Shown here in pieces: positions 1-8,578 of a stretch of DNA of 64,000 bases (position 1 is the first letter of the stretch; each line of letters starts with the position of its first letter). The position numbers and the translations under genes are program-made. The stretch comes from an uncultured Draconibacterium sp. (GTDB lineage: Bacteria > Bacteroidota > Bacteroidia > Bacteroidales > Prolixibacteraceae). The stretch spans positions 3,282,501 to 3,346,500 of the forward strand of contig NZ_OY781884.1 of NCBI RefSeq assembly GCF_963677155.1, in the 5' to 3' direction. A model generated the notes under the pieces. That model worked only from the letters and a program-made list of their open reading frames with translations, did not search any database and was not told the DNA's origin.

Positions 1-1
1 G

Positions 2-163
2 AGAATTATTCTTACACCGGAACATGCCAAACGTTTGTTAATGGCTTTGCAAGATAATGTAGCTAAATTTGAAGCACAGCATGGCCCGATTAAAAACGTT
101 ACTCCGGGATCCGATCCGAGTTTGCCACCAATGAATTTTGGTGGACCTACAGCCCAGGCGTAG
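2..163 (+). CDS. DUF3467-type protein, C-terminal part
   Basis: This is the last 53 codons of a gene whose start lies left of the window. The reading frame contains TPEHAKRLLMALQDNVAKFEAQHG and a Pro/Gly-rich tail ending GGPTAQA. The TPEHAKRLLMAL..N..KFE pattern is the one I know from small DUF3467 proteins, which are about 100 residues long, common in Bacteroidota and of unknown function. A strong intrinsic terminator follows 22 bases after the stop, so the gene probably ends its transcript. The family call rests only on the C-terminal half. Confidence 0.7.
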   Translation, partial: RIILTPEHAKRLLMALQDNVAKFEAQHGPIKNVTPGSDPSLPPMNFGGPTAQA

Positions 164-185
164 TATAAAGTATTAAAAAGTATAG

Positions 186-220
186 AAAAAGGCTTTCACA
201 ATTGTGAAGGCCTTTTTTCT
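186..220 (+). terminator. Intrinsic terminator after the DUF3467-type gene
   Basis: A 16-bp stem (186-201 with 202-217) has one G-T pair and almost no loop beyond the central AATT. It ends in a run of T. Confidence 0.85.
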
Positions 221-408
221 GCTTTATTGTGTCTTTCTTTTTTTCAGGAAGATGTGCATATCTGTTTATTTACTGCCAAAAAAATATTAGTTTGGTGCTA
301 ACTTTACAATTCGAACCAGGCGACTGGAGGTAGTTCATTCCGAAAATTATATTTTGGGATCTATAACTGACAGCCTGCCAGTTTGTATAAATAATAAAAA
401 ACCGACAG

Positions 409-1194
409 ATGAAATATCTTTTCTTTTTTGCATTTTTAGTTGTTACCAGTAGTTTGGTTAACGCCCAACCGACTTATAAGTATGTAATTATTCCAACTCA
501 TTTTAACGATCTTGGCGACGGACTTAATCCACATGGAGTTTGTTCTTCGCTTCAGTCCCAGCTCTCTGAACGTTCAATAAACGTCGTTTTTGAAGGTACA
601 GAGGTGCCCGATGATTATTGCGAAGCATTAACGGTTGATTTAATAAAGGTTTCGTCGATGTTGACGAATAAAATAAAAGTTGAATTTCGGGATTGTATGA
701 ATCGTGTGGTATGGTCAGAAGAAGGAACAGGTACCTCGAAGGAATATAGAAAAGGATATTCAGAAGCGATTGCAGATGCTTTAAAAGATTTTAATCAACT
801 TCCGGTAAATCAATCACTCAAAAGGGCAGAAAAAGCCGGAGTTGTTAGTGAGGTGAAAAACAAGAAGCCCATTGTAAAAGAGGCTGTCCCAGTAGATAAA
901 GACTCGTATAAACCTGTAAATCCGTACTATAATAGCACTTATTTGGTTGATGTAATTGAATCTGATAAGAACGAGATGCAGATACTTATTTTAAATGGCG
1001 AGTTATTAGGTTACAATAATCATCAAATCATTGCCACTCTGAGTCCATCTGGGTTGAAAGGGATTTATACCGTAAGCTGGATAGATACCGAAGGCGGTAA
1101 TATTTCGGGTGTTGCAAAACTTGAAGGTACAGAACTTGAGATATCGCTGAAAACAGAACCGGAAGAACAAGTTATAGTGCTTCAGAAGTTATAA
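409..1194 (+). CDS. Secreted hypothetical protein, Bacteroidota family
   Basis: The 261-residue protein starts with a Sec signal peptide (MKYLFFFAFLVVTSSLVNAQ, cleavage probably after NAQ). The next 110 residues (YKYVIIPTHFNDL, CEALTVDL, VEFRDCMNRVVW, YSEAIADALKDF) resemble a family of uncharacterised Flavobacteria/Bacteroidota secreted proteins with a conserved YVIVP..F..L start and a K/RDC motif. After a charged linker (about residues 140-170) comes a second beta-rich domain that I do not recognise. It stands alone, with a hairpin terminator about 45 bases downstream. The function is unknown. The gene call itself is firm because of the signal peptide and family resemblance. Confidence 0.8.
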   Translation: MKYLFFFAFLVVTSSLVNAQPTYKYVIIPTHFNDLGDGLNPHGVCSSLQSQLSERSINVVFEGTEVPDDYCEALTVDLIKVSSMLTNKIKVEFRDCMNRVVWSEEGTGTSKEYRKGYSEAIADALKDFNQLPVNQSLKRAEKAGVVSEVKNKKPIVKEAVPVDKDSYKPVNPYYNSTYLVDVIESDKNEMQILILNGELLGYNNHQIIATLSPSGLKGIYTVSWIDTEGGNISGVAKLEGTELEISLKTEPEEQVIVLQKL

Positions 1195-1240
1195 TTTTTA
1201 TAGCAAAATATTTTCTGAATGCCCTTATCGGACGGTTGGC

Positions 1241-1300
1241 TATTTTTTGTTTTTCTGAAACAAAAAATAAAGCCGATTCAGAAAACCGACTTTATTATTT
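1241..1300 (+). terminator. Paired hairpins after the secreted hypothetical gene
   Basis: A perfect 12-bp A/T inverted repeat (1241-1252 with 1258-1269) is followed at once by an imperfect hairpin with ATAAAG/CTTTAT arms (about 1266-1297). Together they probably end the upstream transcript. Confidence 0.5.
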
Positions 1301-1437
1301 AATTTGGTTAGATTTGGTTTGAAACCCGCTGATGAAGTTAGTAAAATAATCGATATATAACAACCCGTTAAGAATGATGTTGTTAATCTGCTTTAATCGT
1401 TTGCAAATTGCTTGTTTTGTGCCTGAATAAAAGTGGT

Positions 1438-1668
1438 TACTGTTTGACTTAAAAAGCGCATTGCTTTAATTGAAATACTTATTGCTTTAGTTGAAGGACT
1501 CATTGTTTAGCTTGAAGAGGTCATTGCTTAACCCGAAGTACTCAATGTTTGGGTTGAAGAGCTTATTGCTTGAATTGTAGCACTTATTGCTTTACTCATA
1601 AAGCTTATTGCTTAACTTGAAGAGCTTAATGTTTTAGTTGAAATACTTATTGTTTGAAAGAAAGCTGC
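1438..1668. repeat. Degenerate tandem array, 21-bp period, about 11 units
   Basis: Units begin at 1438, 1459, 1480, 1501, 1522, 1543, 1564, 1585, 1606, 1627 and 1648, with no indels. The core consensus is ATTGCTTNANTTGAAG followed by a variable A/G then GCT or ACT. Units differ at several positions, so the array is old or under loose selection. All six frames contain stops across it, so the period of 7 codons does not reflect a protein repeat. The last unit fades out. The rest of the 892-base gap (1195-2086) holds the terminators before it and the etfB promoter after it; I see no gene. Confidence 0.85.
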
Positions 1669-1963
1669 TCCGGCGGAAAAGCGACAAAACATCTGAAACA
1701 AAAGAAGATTTGTATAATTCGTGTCGTTACACATTTTTGAACCAAAATGGTTGGTTGAAACGCCTGAAATCAGCCTAAAACCTTCTGTTTTTAATTAAAA
1801 TGGTTTTAAATTAATTTCCACTTTCTCCGCACAAAATTTTGGAATATTGAAGTTGATTGTTTTAAAGTATTGTCAGCATTGCGTTTGGACGGGTACGTGC
1901 TTGCTGAATGCCTTGGGTACTCTGCTTTTTAACAAACATTAAAGGTCTCAGAGTCCTAATCTC

Positions 1964-1995
1964 TTTGGTTAGTTTTCCGCCGATTTCTATATTTG
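1964..1995 (+). promoter_or_regulatory. Bacteroidota-type promoter of the etf operon
   Basis: TTTG at 1964-1967, a 20-base spacer and TATATTTG at 1988-1995 match the TTTG/TAnnTTTG consensus exactly. Transcription would start near 2000, about 87 bases before etfB. Confidence 0.7.
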
Positions 1996-2086
1996 TTAGC
2001 TTTCAAATTGCAGGAGTAGTTAAAAAGCTCCGGTAATAGATCGAAAAATAGAAAAATTATATATCAATCAACAAAAATCTTATTGA

Positions 2087-2962
2087 ATGAAGGCTTATAA
2101 CATTATTGTTTTGGCGAAGCAGGTTCCCGACACACGAAATGTGGGGAAAGATGCTATGAAGGCTGACGGGACGATAAACAGGGCAGTGCTTCCTGCTATC
2201 TTTAATCCCGAGGATTTAAACGCCCTGGAACAAGCATTGCGTATAAAAGATCAATTTCCTGAATCAAAAATCAATATTTTAACCATGGGGCCGGGTAGGG
2301 CTGCCGATATTATTCGCGAAGGTTTATATCGCGGTGCCGACGGTGGTATTTTGCTAACCGACCGTGCTTTTGCCGGTTCAGATACTTTGGCAACATCGTA
2401 TGCCATTGCTCAGGCGTTGAAAAAAATGGGTAAAATTGATATGATCATTGCCGGTCGTCAGGCTATTGATGGTGATACTGCCCAGGTTGGCCCTCAGGTA
2501 GCCGAAAAGCTCGGTATGTTGCAAATAACATACGTTGAAGAGGTGCTGGAGGTAAAAGACAAATCGGTTACCGTAAAACGCCGTTTAGAAAATGGTGTGG
2601 AAACAGTTAAATGCCCGATGCCATTGGTAATGACAGTAAACGGCTCTGCTCCTGATTGCCGCGCTCGCAATGCCAAACGAATCATGAAATTCAAGAAGGC
2701 AAGAACAGTTACCGAACTTCAAAAGGAAAATGAAGACTATACTGCGTTGTACAACGAACACCCTGACCTGATGATTCAGGAATGGACCGTTAACGATATT
2801 GAAACTGACGCTTCGCAGCTTGGGCTTACCGGCTCGCCAACCAAAGTTAAAACGGTGGAGAATGTTGTTCTTCAGGCAAAAGATTCGAAAGTAATTTCTG
2901 CTGCCGACGACGAGATTGAAGCTATGATGGTTGAATTAATTAAGAGTCACACAATTGGCTAA
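2087..2962 (+). CDS. etfB: Electron transfer flavoprotein, beta subunit
   Basis: EtfB pairs with EtfA to carry electrons from acyl-CoA dehydrogenases. The N-terminus (YNIIVLAKQVPDTR) and the stretches PEDLNALEQALRIKD, ILTMGPGRAADIIREGLYRGADGG and GRQAIDGDTAQVGPQVAEKLG are typical of the AMP-binding beta subunit. At 291 residues it is somewhat longer than the roughly 250 of mitochondrial-type EtfB, as is usual in Bacteroidota. It heads a compact operon: etfA follows after 32 bases and the dehydrogenase after a further 22. A consensus promoter lies about 90 bases upstream. Confidence 0.97.
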   Translation: MKAYNIIVLAKQVPDTRNVGKDAMKADGTINRAVLPAIFNPEDLNALEQALRIKDQFPESKINILTMGPGRAADIIREGLYRGADGGILLTDRAFAGSDTLATSYAIAQALKKMGKIDMIIAGRQAIDGDTAQVGPQVAEKLGMLQITYVEEVLEVKDKSVTVKRRLENGVETVKCPMPLVMTVNGSAPDCRARNAKRIMKFKKARTVTELQKENEDYTALYNEHPDLMIQEWTVNDIETDASQLGLTGSPTKVKTVENVVLQAKDSKVISAADDEIEAMMVELIKSHTIG

Positions 2963-2994
2963 GGCCATTAAACGAACATTTAAAATTTGAAGAA

Positions 2995-4014
2995 ATGAGC
3001 AACGTATTTGTTTATTGCGAAATAGAAGATGGCCACGTAGCTGATGTTAGTCAGGAATTATTAACCAAAGGGCGTGGACTGGCAAACGAATTAAACTGTA
3101 AACTGGAAGCCATTGCTGTTGGGCACAAGCTTGATAAAGTTGCAGAACAGGTAATCCCTTACGGCGTAGATACACTTTATCTTGCTGATGACGAACGTTT
3201 ATATCCTTTTCAAACACTTCCACACACTTCTGTAGTGGTGAACTTGTTTAAGGAGAAAAAGCCGCAGGTTGCTTTGATGGGAGCATCTTCGATTGGTCGT
3301 GATTTAGGACCACGCGTTTCGTCTGCATTACACAGCGGTTTAACTGCCGACTGTACCAGTCTTGTTATTGGCGATCATTACGATAAAAAACAAGACAAGA
3401 AATACGAAAACCTGCTGTATCAGATTCGTCCGGCATTTGGGGGAAATATCATTGCAACGATTATCAATCCTGATTGCCGTCCGCAAATGGCAACGGTGCG
3501 CGAAGGTGTAATGAAAAAGGAAATCCTCGATCCGAAATACAAAGGAAAAGTGGTTAAACTTGATGTGGCAAAATATGTAAACGACGAAGACTTTGTTGTT
3601 GAAATTATCGAGCGCCACATGGAAAAAAGTAAGGTGAATGTAAAAGGCGCACCTATTGTTGTTGCCGGTGGTTACGGTGTAGGCTCGAAAGAAAACTTCC
3701 AGCTACTGTACGATTTGGCCGAAGTGCTGGGAGGCGAAGTTGGAGCATCGCGTGCCGCTGTCGATTCTGGCCTGGTAGGACACGATCGCCAGATCGGGCA
3801 AACCGGTATTACCGTTCGTCCGAAACTGTACATTGCCTGCGGTATATCGGGGCAAATTCAGCACCGTGCCGGAATGGAAGAATCAGCACAGATCATCGCA
3901 ATAAATACCGATCCTGAAGCTCCTATCAATTCCATAGCCGACTATGTAATTACCGGAGATGTGGCAGAGATCATTCCTAAAATGATCAAGTATTATAAAA
4001 AGAACAGCAAATAG
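2995..4014 (+). CDS. etfA: Electron transfer flavoprotein, alpha subunit
   Basis: The 339-residue protein has the N-terminal EtfA/B-like domain and a C-terminal FAD-binding domain from about residue 220. Its signature is visible: GGYGVGSKENF, SRAAVDSGLVGHDRQIGQTGITVRP and LYIACGISGQIQHRAGM. It forms the FAD-carrying half of the soluble electron carrier and passes electrons from the neighbouring dehydrogenase to a quinone or other acceptor. The gene sits between etfB and the dehydrogenase with short gaps, so the three are surely co-transcribed. No ferredoxin or Rnf genes are in view, so whether this Etf bifurcates electrons cannot be judged here. Confidence 0.97.
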   Translation: MSNVFVYCEIEDGHVADVSQELLTKGRGLANELNCKLEAIAVGHKLDKVAEQVIPYGVDTLYLADDERLYPFQTLPHTSVVVNLFKEKKPQVALMGASSIGRDLGPRVSSALHSGLTADCTSLVIGDHYDKKQDKKYENLLYQIRPAFGGNIIATIINPDCRPQMATVREGVMKKEILDPKYKGKVVKLDVAKYVNDEDFVVEIIERHMEKSKVNVKGAPIVVAGGYGVGSKENFQLLYDLAEVLGGEVGASRAAVDSGLVGHDRQIGQTGITVRPKLYIACGISGQIQHRAGMEESAQIIAINTDPEAPINSIADYVITGDVAEIIPKMIKYYKKNSK

Positions 4015-4036
4015 TCACGATTTAAAATTGTAAAAA

Positions 4037-5749
4037 ATGGCAAATTATTATACAGATAACAGCGAGTTAAAATTTCACCTGAATCACCCGTTAATGAAAG
4101 AGATCGTTCGGTTAAAAGAACGTGAATATGCTTTCAAGGATGAATTTGATTTTGCTCCACTGGATTACGAAGATGCAATTGACAGTTACGATCGTGTACT
4201 TGATGTTGTAGGTGAAATTTGCGGTAACATTGTTGCCGAGAATGCAGAAAGTATTGATGCTGAAGGACCGTCAGTAATTGACGGACGTGTAAAGTATGCT
4301 CGTGGAACCGAGGAAAACATCAAAGCACTGAACCAGGCCGGATTAATGGGAATGTCGTTACCCTACAAATACGAAGGCTTGAACTTCCCGATTGTGCCTT
4401 ACATTATGGCTGCCGATATTGTATCGCGTGCCGATGCCGGTTTTGTAAACATTTGGGGGCTGCAAGACTGTGCCGAAACCATTAACGAATTTGCTTCGGA
4501 AGAGCAAAAAGAAAAGTACCTTCCTCGTGTTTGCAATGGCGACACTATGGCGATGGACTTAACCGAGCCGGATGCAGGTTCTGATCTTCAGGCGGTGCAG
4601 TTAAAAGCCACCTGGAACGAAGAAAAACAAGTTTGGTTACTGAATGGGGTAAAACGATTCATCACCAATGGCGATGGCGATATTTCGCTTGTTTTAGCCC
4701 GCTCGGAGCCCGGAACATCAGATGGCCGTGGCTTATCGATGTTTATTTACGACAAGCAGTCGGGTGGAGTAACCGTTCGTCGTATCGAGCATAAAATGGG
4801 AATTATTGGTTCGCCAACCTGCGAATTGGTATTTAAAGATGCGCCAGCGGAATTGGTTGGTTCGCGAAAAATGGGACTGATAAAATACGTTATGGCATTG
4901 ATGAACGGTGCGCGTTTGGGTATTGCAGCACAGTCGGTAGGAGTATGCGAAGCAGCTTACCGCGAAGCTATGGAATACGCCAAAGAACGTATGCAGTTTG
5001 GTAAGGCCATTATTAAATTTCCTGCTGTATACGAAATTCTTTCGCTAATGAAAGCCAAGTTGGATGCATCGCGGACTTTGTTGTACGAAACTTCGCGTTT
5101 TGTTGACATGTATAAAACTTACATGCACATTGCCGAAGAGCGCAAACTGGAGAAAGAAGAGCGTAACGAGATGAAAAAGTATCAGCGTTTGGCCGATATC
5201 TTTACTCCACTAGTGAAAGGTATGGCGAGCGAATACAGCAACCAGTTGGCTTACGATGCGGTTCAGATTCACGGTGGATCGGGTTTTATGAAAGATTACC
5301 CGGTTGAACGTATCTATCGCGATGCACGTATTACATCGATTTACGAAGGTACAACACAGTTGCAGGTTGTTGCTGCCATCCGTGGTGTAACTACAGGTGG
5401 TTATCTTAACCAGATTCGTGCATACGAAGCTGAAAAGGTTTCTCCAACCCTGGAATACCTGAAACGTACATTGATTATTTTAACTGCCGACTACGAAGAA
5501 GCTGTTAAGAAAGTAACTGCTGCAGGCGACAACGAGTTCGTTGATTTCCATGCACGTCGTTTGGTTGAAATGGCAGGCCACATTATTATGAGCTACCTGT
5601 TGTTGCTGGATACCAATCGCGAGGCTTCATTCTTGAAATCGACTAAAAACTACATCGCTTTTGCAAAAGCACAGGTTAAAGCACATGCCGAGTTTATCCG
5701 TGCATCGGAATTGAGCGACATGGGCGATTATAAATTTGAAATGCAATAA
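4037..5749 (+). CDS. Acyl-CoA dehydrogenase family protein (Etf-linked)
   Basis: This 570-residue flavoenzyme oxidises an acyl-CoA to the 2-enoyl-CoA and hands electrons to EtfAB, encoded just upstream. The family's FAD region appears as AMDLTEPDAGSDLQAVQLKAT, and AYDAVQIHGGSGFMKDYPVERIYRDARITSIYEGTTQLQ carries the catalytic glutamate in YEGT (about Glu437). It is longer than the usual 380 residues because of about 70 extra N-terminal residues and a C-terminal helical extension; such long forms next to etfBA are typical of Bacteroidales. A short-chain (butyryl-type) substrate is plausible from that context but not proven. A terminator follows. Confidence 0.93.
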   Translation: MANYYTDNSELKFHLNHPLMKEIVRLKEREYAFKDEFDFAPLDYEDAIDSYDRVLDVVGEICGNIVAENAESIDAEGPSVIDGRVKYARGTEENIKALNQAGLMGMSLPYKYEGLNFPIVPYIMAADIVSRADAGFVNIWGLQDCAETINEFASEEQKEKYLPRVCNGDTMAMDLTEPDAGSDLQAVQLKATWNEEKQVWLLNGVKRFITNGDGDISLVLARSEPGTSDGRGLSMFIYDKQSGGVTVRRIEHKMGIIGSPTCELVFKDAPAELVGSRKMGLIKYVMALMNGARLGIAAQSVGVCEAAYREAMEYAKERMQFGKAIIKFPAVYEILSLMKAKLDASRTLLYETSRFVDMYKTYMHIAEERKLEKEERNEMKKYQRLADIFTPLVKGMASEYSNQLAYDAVQIHGGSGFMKDYPVERIYRDARITSIYEGTTQLQVVAAIRGVTTGGYLNQIRAYEAEKVSPTLEYLKRTLIILTADYEEAVKKVTAAGDNEFVDFHARRLVEMAGHIIMSYLLLLDTNREASFLKSTKNYIAFAKAQVKAHAEFIRASELSDMGDYKFEMQ

Positions 5750-5792
5750 AAGCTTCGAGTTGCGAGCTATTAGCTTTTAGCAAAATTATAAT

Positions 5793-5830
5793 AAAGCCAC
5801 TTTCCGGATTCGGAGGGTGGCTTTTCTTTT
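5793..5830 (+). terminator. Intrinsic terminator of the etf/acyl-CoA dehydrogenase operon
   Basis: A 14-bp stem (5793-5806 with 5811-5824, two G-T pairs) has a GATT loop and is followed by T-rich sequence. The remaining gap to 6002 shows no gene. Confidence 0.85.
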
Positions 5831-6002
5831 GAAATTTTCTAAGGCTTTCAATTTATTTGCGGCCCTACAGTAGAAAGTTTCTTCTTTACAAAGAAAAGAA
5901 TTGTGTATTTCTTCTTGTTTACAAAAATCGCAAAATGAGACTTGTCCTGAATGCGTAGGGCGGGTTTCTTATTGCCAATTTCAGACTAGAACTACACTTT
6001 AA

Positions 6003-6038
6003 AAAATAAGCTGCCCTTTTTGCAAGACAGCTTATTTT
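6003..6038 (-). terminator. Terminator of the 6.1-8.3 kb lipoprotein genes
   Basis: An 11-bp perfect stem (6003-6013 with 6028-6038) lies 22 bases past the stop of the minus-strand gene. On that strand it ends in a T-rich tail. Confidence 0.75.
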
Positions 6039-6059
6039 CTTATAAAAGAAAGTATCCTC

Positions 6060-7871
6060 TTACTTGGCAGTGGTTGTCGTAGTAAAGGTTACTCTGCCTT
6101 TCTCTTTCAACGAACCATTTTTAACATAGCAATAAGGGGCAAATGTTCCTGCCTCGGTCGGATGCCACGTGTTTTTTGTTGTTCCCAATCCGGTTAACGT
6201 AATAGGATGTTCCCAGTATCCGCCACCGTCAGAAATCCATTCTACAAACATGGCAGGTGCTGGTATAGTCCACGAATCTTTTACTTCTATTTCTACTTCC
6301 TTTGCTTCTCCAACAACCGTTTGGGCAAAATCGTTATCCGCTTTCTTTTCCATCGATTCAGGAGTGTGCCAAATAGGGATGTTTGGCAACAAGGTAAGTG
6401 TTGGAATGTCAAGATGTTTATTGGCGACTCCAAAACAATCAATCCAGACTCCACCACCTGCACCCACTTTCGTGGACCACTTGCTGCCCCAGCCAATGTA
6501 TGCCTCAGGCGCCTTGGGTTCTTGCAGATCAATGCTAACACCTCCACCTACACTAAAATCGACCTCGGTACCGATGGCAAGATTTATTTCCGGCCCGGCA
6601 GCACGATACGCACTGATTCCCATTGTGGGCTTAAGCGTGTACACCTGCTTCAAGGTAGCCATCGCTTCCAATTTCAAAGGGTGTACTTCTTGTTCAACGA
6701 TATGACCTTCTGTATAAGCATACTTTGGATTAAGTCCATGATGCCACGCATCAGGTACCTTTACCCAACCGTGTGCTCCCACTTGCATTTTGGGGACATT
6801 ATATTTAACGGTGTAACCGGTCGATGCCTTCATTGCTCCTTCAACCGAAATATCTACGCCGAGGTCAAGGCCAAACTCAACCCCCAATATAACAGGAACT
6901 GCACCAACAGGAAACTCAAACTGTAGTTGGAGATTAACGATTGGATCCGTTTCGCTCACCAAAGGAAGCTTTCCGTCAATTATTGCGGCAATATCAAACC
7001 ATGCTTCAATATCCATGTCGGTTGCAGTAAGAGTGAAATCCACATCTTTTTCGTAAGCGGTGTCCCATTTTTTACATCCTACCCACTTAATACAAGTTTT
7101 GTGATGATGATATCTTGTACTCGTTGAATAATTTGCTTTTAAATCGGAGTACCATGAGAATCCGAAATCTTCCAATTGCAGTTTAACCGGACCAACTTCA
7201 ACAATGGTTTTATTGGTATTGAATTGATGATCAAATCCTACCCGGCTGCCATTGGCTGTTGATGTTTGGCTCGTGGCTGATTTGGTTGTAGCGAGCGGAA
7301 TATCTTTTTCTACCGAAAAAATAACTTGTTCCGTATCACCAATTATTATTCTGATTTCGCTGGGATGAATGGCATTTTTGCTATCGGTTAACTCCTGTGA
7401 AAGTGTTTCATTATTGAGCTGGCTTAGGCTTGCTGATTTCATCTTGTTGTCGCTATACTGCGGGTTAAAGTCGAAAGCAAGGTCAACATCGTCAAATACA
7501 TCATGAATGAAGCCTCTTTCTGTTTCAACCGTGTATTGTCCATCTTCTTTTGTTACCTGGTTCACTCTTAATAAAAGTACGTCATCCTCCCTGTCAATAA
7601 GAATCACATTGGAGGTGTCTATTTCACTTTCTATGCCTATTGTGTCAAGAATTAAAACCTGACTTTCTGCGTCATAAAACGCGCCTTGTTCGCCACCGCC
7701 ATGTGTTAATTCGCTGTCGTCCAATACTAGCAAGTAGTTGTTTATTTTTATTCGTTTTCCCGGGTCGTAAAAAGCTTCCGGTTCATTTTCAATCATCTCT
7801 TTCTGACACGAAACAGTCAATAACGAGAAAATAGCAACAAAAATTAGTACGTTGATCTTTAATATTTTCAT
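6060..7871 (-). CDS. Large lipoprotein, function unknown
   Basis: The 603-residue protein starts with a lipoprotein signal (lipobox LTVSC, Cys22), so it should be anchored in a membrane facing the periplasm or cell surface. Residues about 30-130 are acidic. The middle is beta-rich, with repeated aromatic strands and a segment with two cysteines (CIKWVGCKKWD). The last 100 residues (about 500-603) look like an Ig-like or PKD-like domain, with a WxxDGGGYWEHP motif and a closing beta strand. I cannot place it in a named family. It is the second gene of a pair with a smaller lipoprotein whose stop lies only six bases upstream, so the two probably act together at the cell envelope. Confidence 0.8.
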   Translation of the reverse strand: MKILKINVLIFVAIFSLLTVSCQKEMIENEPEAFYDPGKRIKINNYLLVLDDSELTHGGGEQGAFYDAESQVLILDTIGIESEIDTSNVILIDREDDVLLLRVNQVTKEDGQYTVETERGFIHDVFDDVDLAFDFNPQYSDNKMKSASLSQLNNETLSQELTDSKNAIHPSEIRIIIGDTEQVIFSVEKDIPLATTKSATSQTSTANGSRVGFDHQFNTNKTIVEVGPVKLQLEDFGFSWYSDLKANYSTSTRYHHHKTCIKWVGCKKWDTAYEKDVDFTLTATDMDIEAWFDIAAIIDGKLPLVSETDPIVNLQLQFEFPVGAVPVILGVEFGLDLGVDISVEGAMKASTGYTVKYNVPKMQVGAHGWVKVPDAWHHGLNPKYAYTEGHIVEQEVHPLKLEAMATLKQVYTLKPTMGISAYRAAGPEINLAIGTEVDFSVGGGVSIDLQEPKAPEAYIGWGSKWSTKVGAGGGVWIDCFGVANKHLDIPTLTLLPNIPIWHTPESMEKKADNDFAQTVVGEAKEVEIEVKDSWTIPAPAMFVEWISDGGGYWEHPITLTGLGTTKNTWHPTEAGTFAPYCYVKNGSLKEKGRVTFTTTTTAK

Positions 7872-7877
7872 GGTTGT

Positions 7878-8258
7878 TTATCGTTGAAGTTGAGTATCCA
7901 TAATTTTCACAAACAGTTCCGATTTTCGGCCTATTTGAAGGGGGGCGGATAAGGCGGCAATATCTGCCAGGTTGTTGAGATCGCCTTTTTCCACATAGAA
8001 ATAGTAGGTCTGTTCGTCCAGATTTTCAAAAAGAGCCTGGCCCTTTGCATCGGTTTGTAGTGATGCTACTACATTGGAATCGTTTTCCCAATCCTCTTGA
8101 TTGTTAAAAAGACTTACCGTTGCGCCTTCAACAAATATCAGGTCATCTTCAACGACCGTAAAGAATAATTGAGGAGCCGGGTCTACATATTCCTCTGTTG
8201 TACAGCTTAAAAGAGAAATTACGAATGCCAAAAAGGCAATAAAGTTAATTTTTGTCAT
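7878..8258 (-). CDS. Small lipoprotein with a prealbumin-like domain
   Basis: This 126-residue protein has a clear lipobox (SLLSC, Cys19). The rest reads as one beta-sandwich: VEGATVSLFNNQEDW, LQTDAKGQALFENLDEQTYYFYVEKG and a final strand ELFVKIMD. The order (an xGATVxL start, a TDxxGxAxFxxL turn, then YYxYVEKG) is that of carboxypeptidase-regulatory or Cna-B-like domains, which usually serve as structural modules. It lies directly upstream of the 603-residue lipoprotein in the same transcript. No enzyme residues are apparent. Confidence 0.75.
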   Translation of the reverse strand: MTKINFIAFLAFVISLLSCTTEEYVDPAPQLFFTVVEDDLIFVEGATVSLFNNQEDWENDSNVVASLQTDAKGQALFENLDEQTYYFYVEKGDLNNLADIAALSAPLQIGRKSELFVKIMDTQLQR

Positions 8259-8482
8259 TGTTTTGTTATTGTATTAAAAATGAATTCAACCAGTTAGAGA
8301 TTTAATAGGAACCAACACACTAATAGATAGTGCATGATTCGGCATACATTATTATGTTCCTGGAGTATCTTTTCCGAAAGGTTTGGTTTTACGTCCTTTT
8401 AGTTTTGGTTTATTGTATTGTTGATATTTGTCTTTTGTATAAATCAGGATTTGTAATGACAAAATTAGCTAAAGGATTAAAT
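8259..8482. other. Divergent intergenic region, no gene seen
   Basis: This separates the minus-strand lipoprotein pair from the plus-strand regulator. It should hold both promoters. I see no complete TTTG/TAnnTTTG pair. A copy of the motif ATCAGGATTTGTAATGACA sits at about 8442-8460 and resembles half of the dyad described next. Confidence 0.5.
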
Positions 8483-8508
8483 CAGGATTTATCATATGAT
8501 AAATCTTG
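8483..8508. promoter_or_regulatory. 26-bp dyad upstream of the Crp/Fnr-type gene
   Basis: Arms 8483-8495 and 8496-8508 pair over 13 positions with one G-T mismatch; the inner 20 bases (GATTTATCATATGATAAATC) are a perfect palindrome. A related half site lies about 40 bases to the left and a partial one (TTGACTTGTCATAAGG) just to the right. Position and symmetry suggest a binding site for a dimeric regulator, quite possibly the adjacent one. Confidence 0.55.
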
Positions 8509-8578
8509 ACTTGTCATAAGGTAATTTCTTTATTTTTTAAATAGCTTTATAGCATAAAAATTGGAACCCATTGAAACA

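Noticed and set aside
1438-1668. CRISPR array
   Set aside because: The 21-base units adjoin without spacers, vary in sequence and have no cas genes near; it is a tandem repeat.
6169-6926. Two long plus-strand open frames inside the 603-residue lipoprotein gene
   Set aside because: They lie antisense to a gene with a clear lipobox and terminator; their sequences lack any domain pattern and overlap each other.
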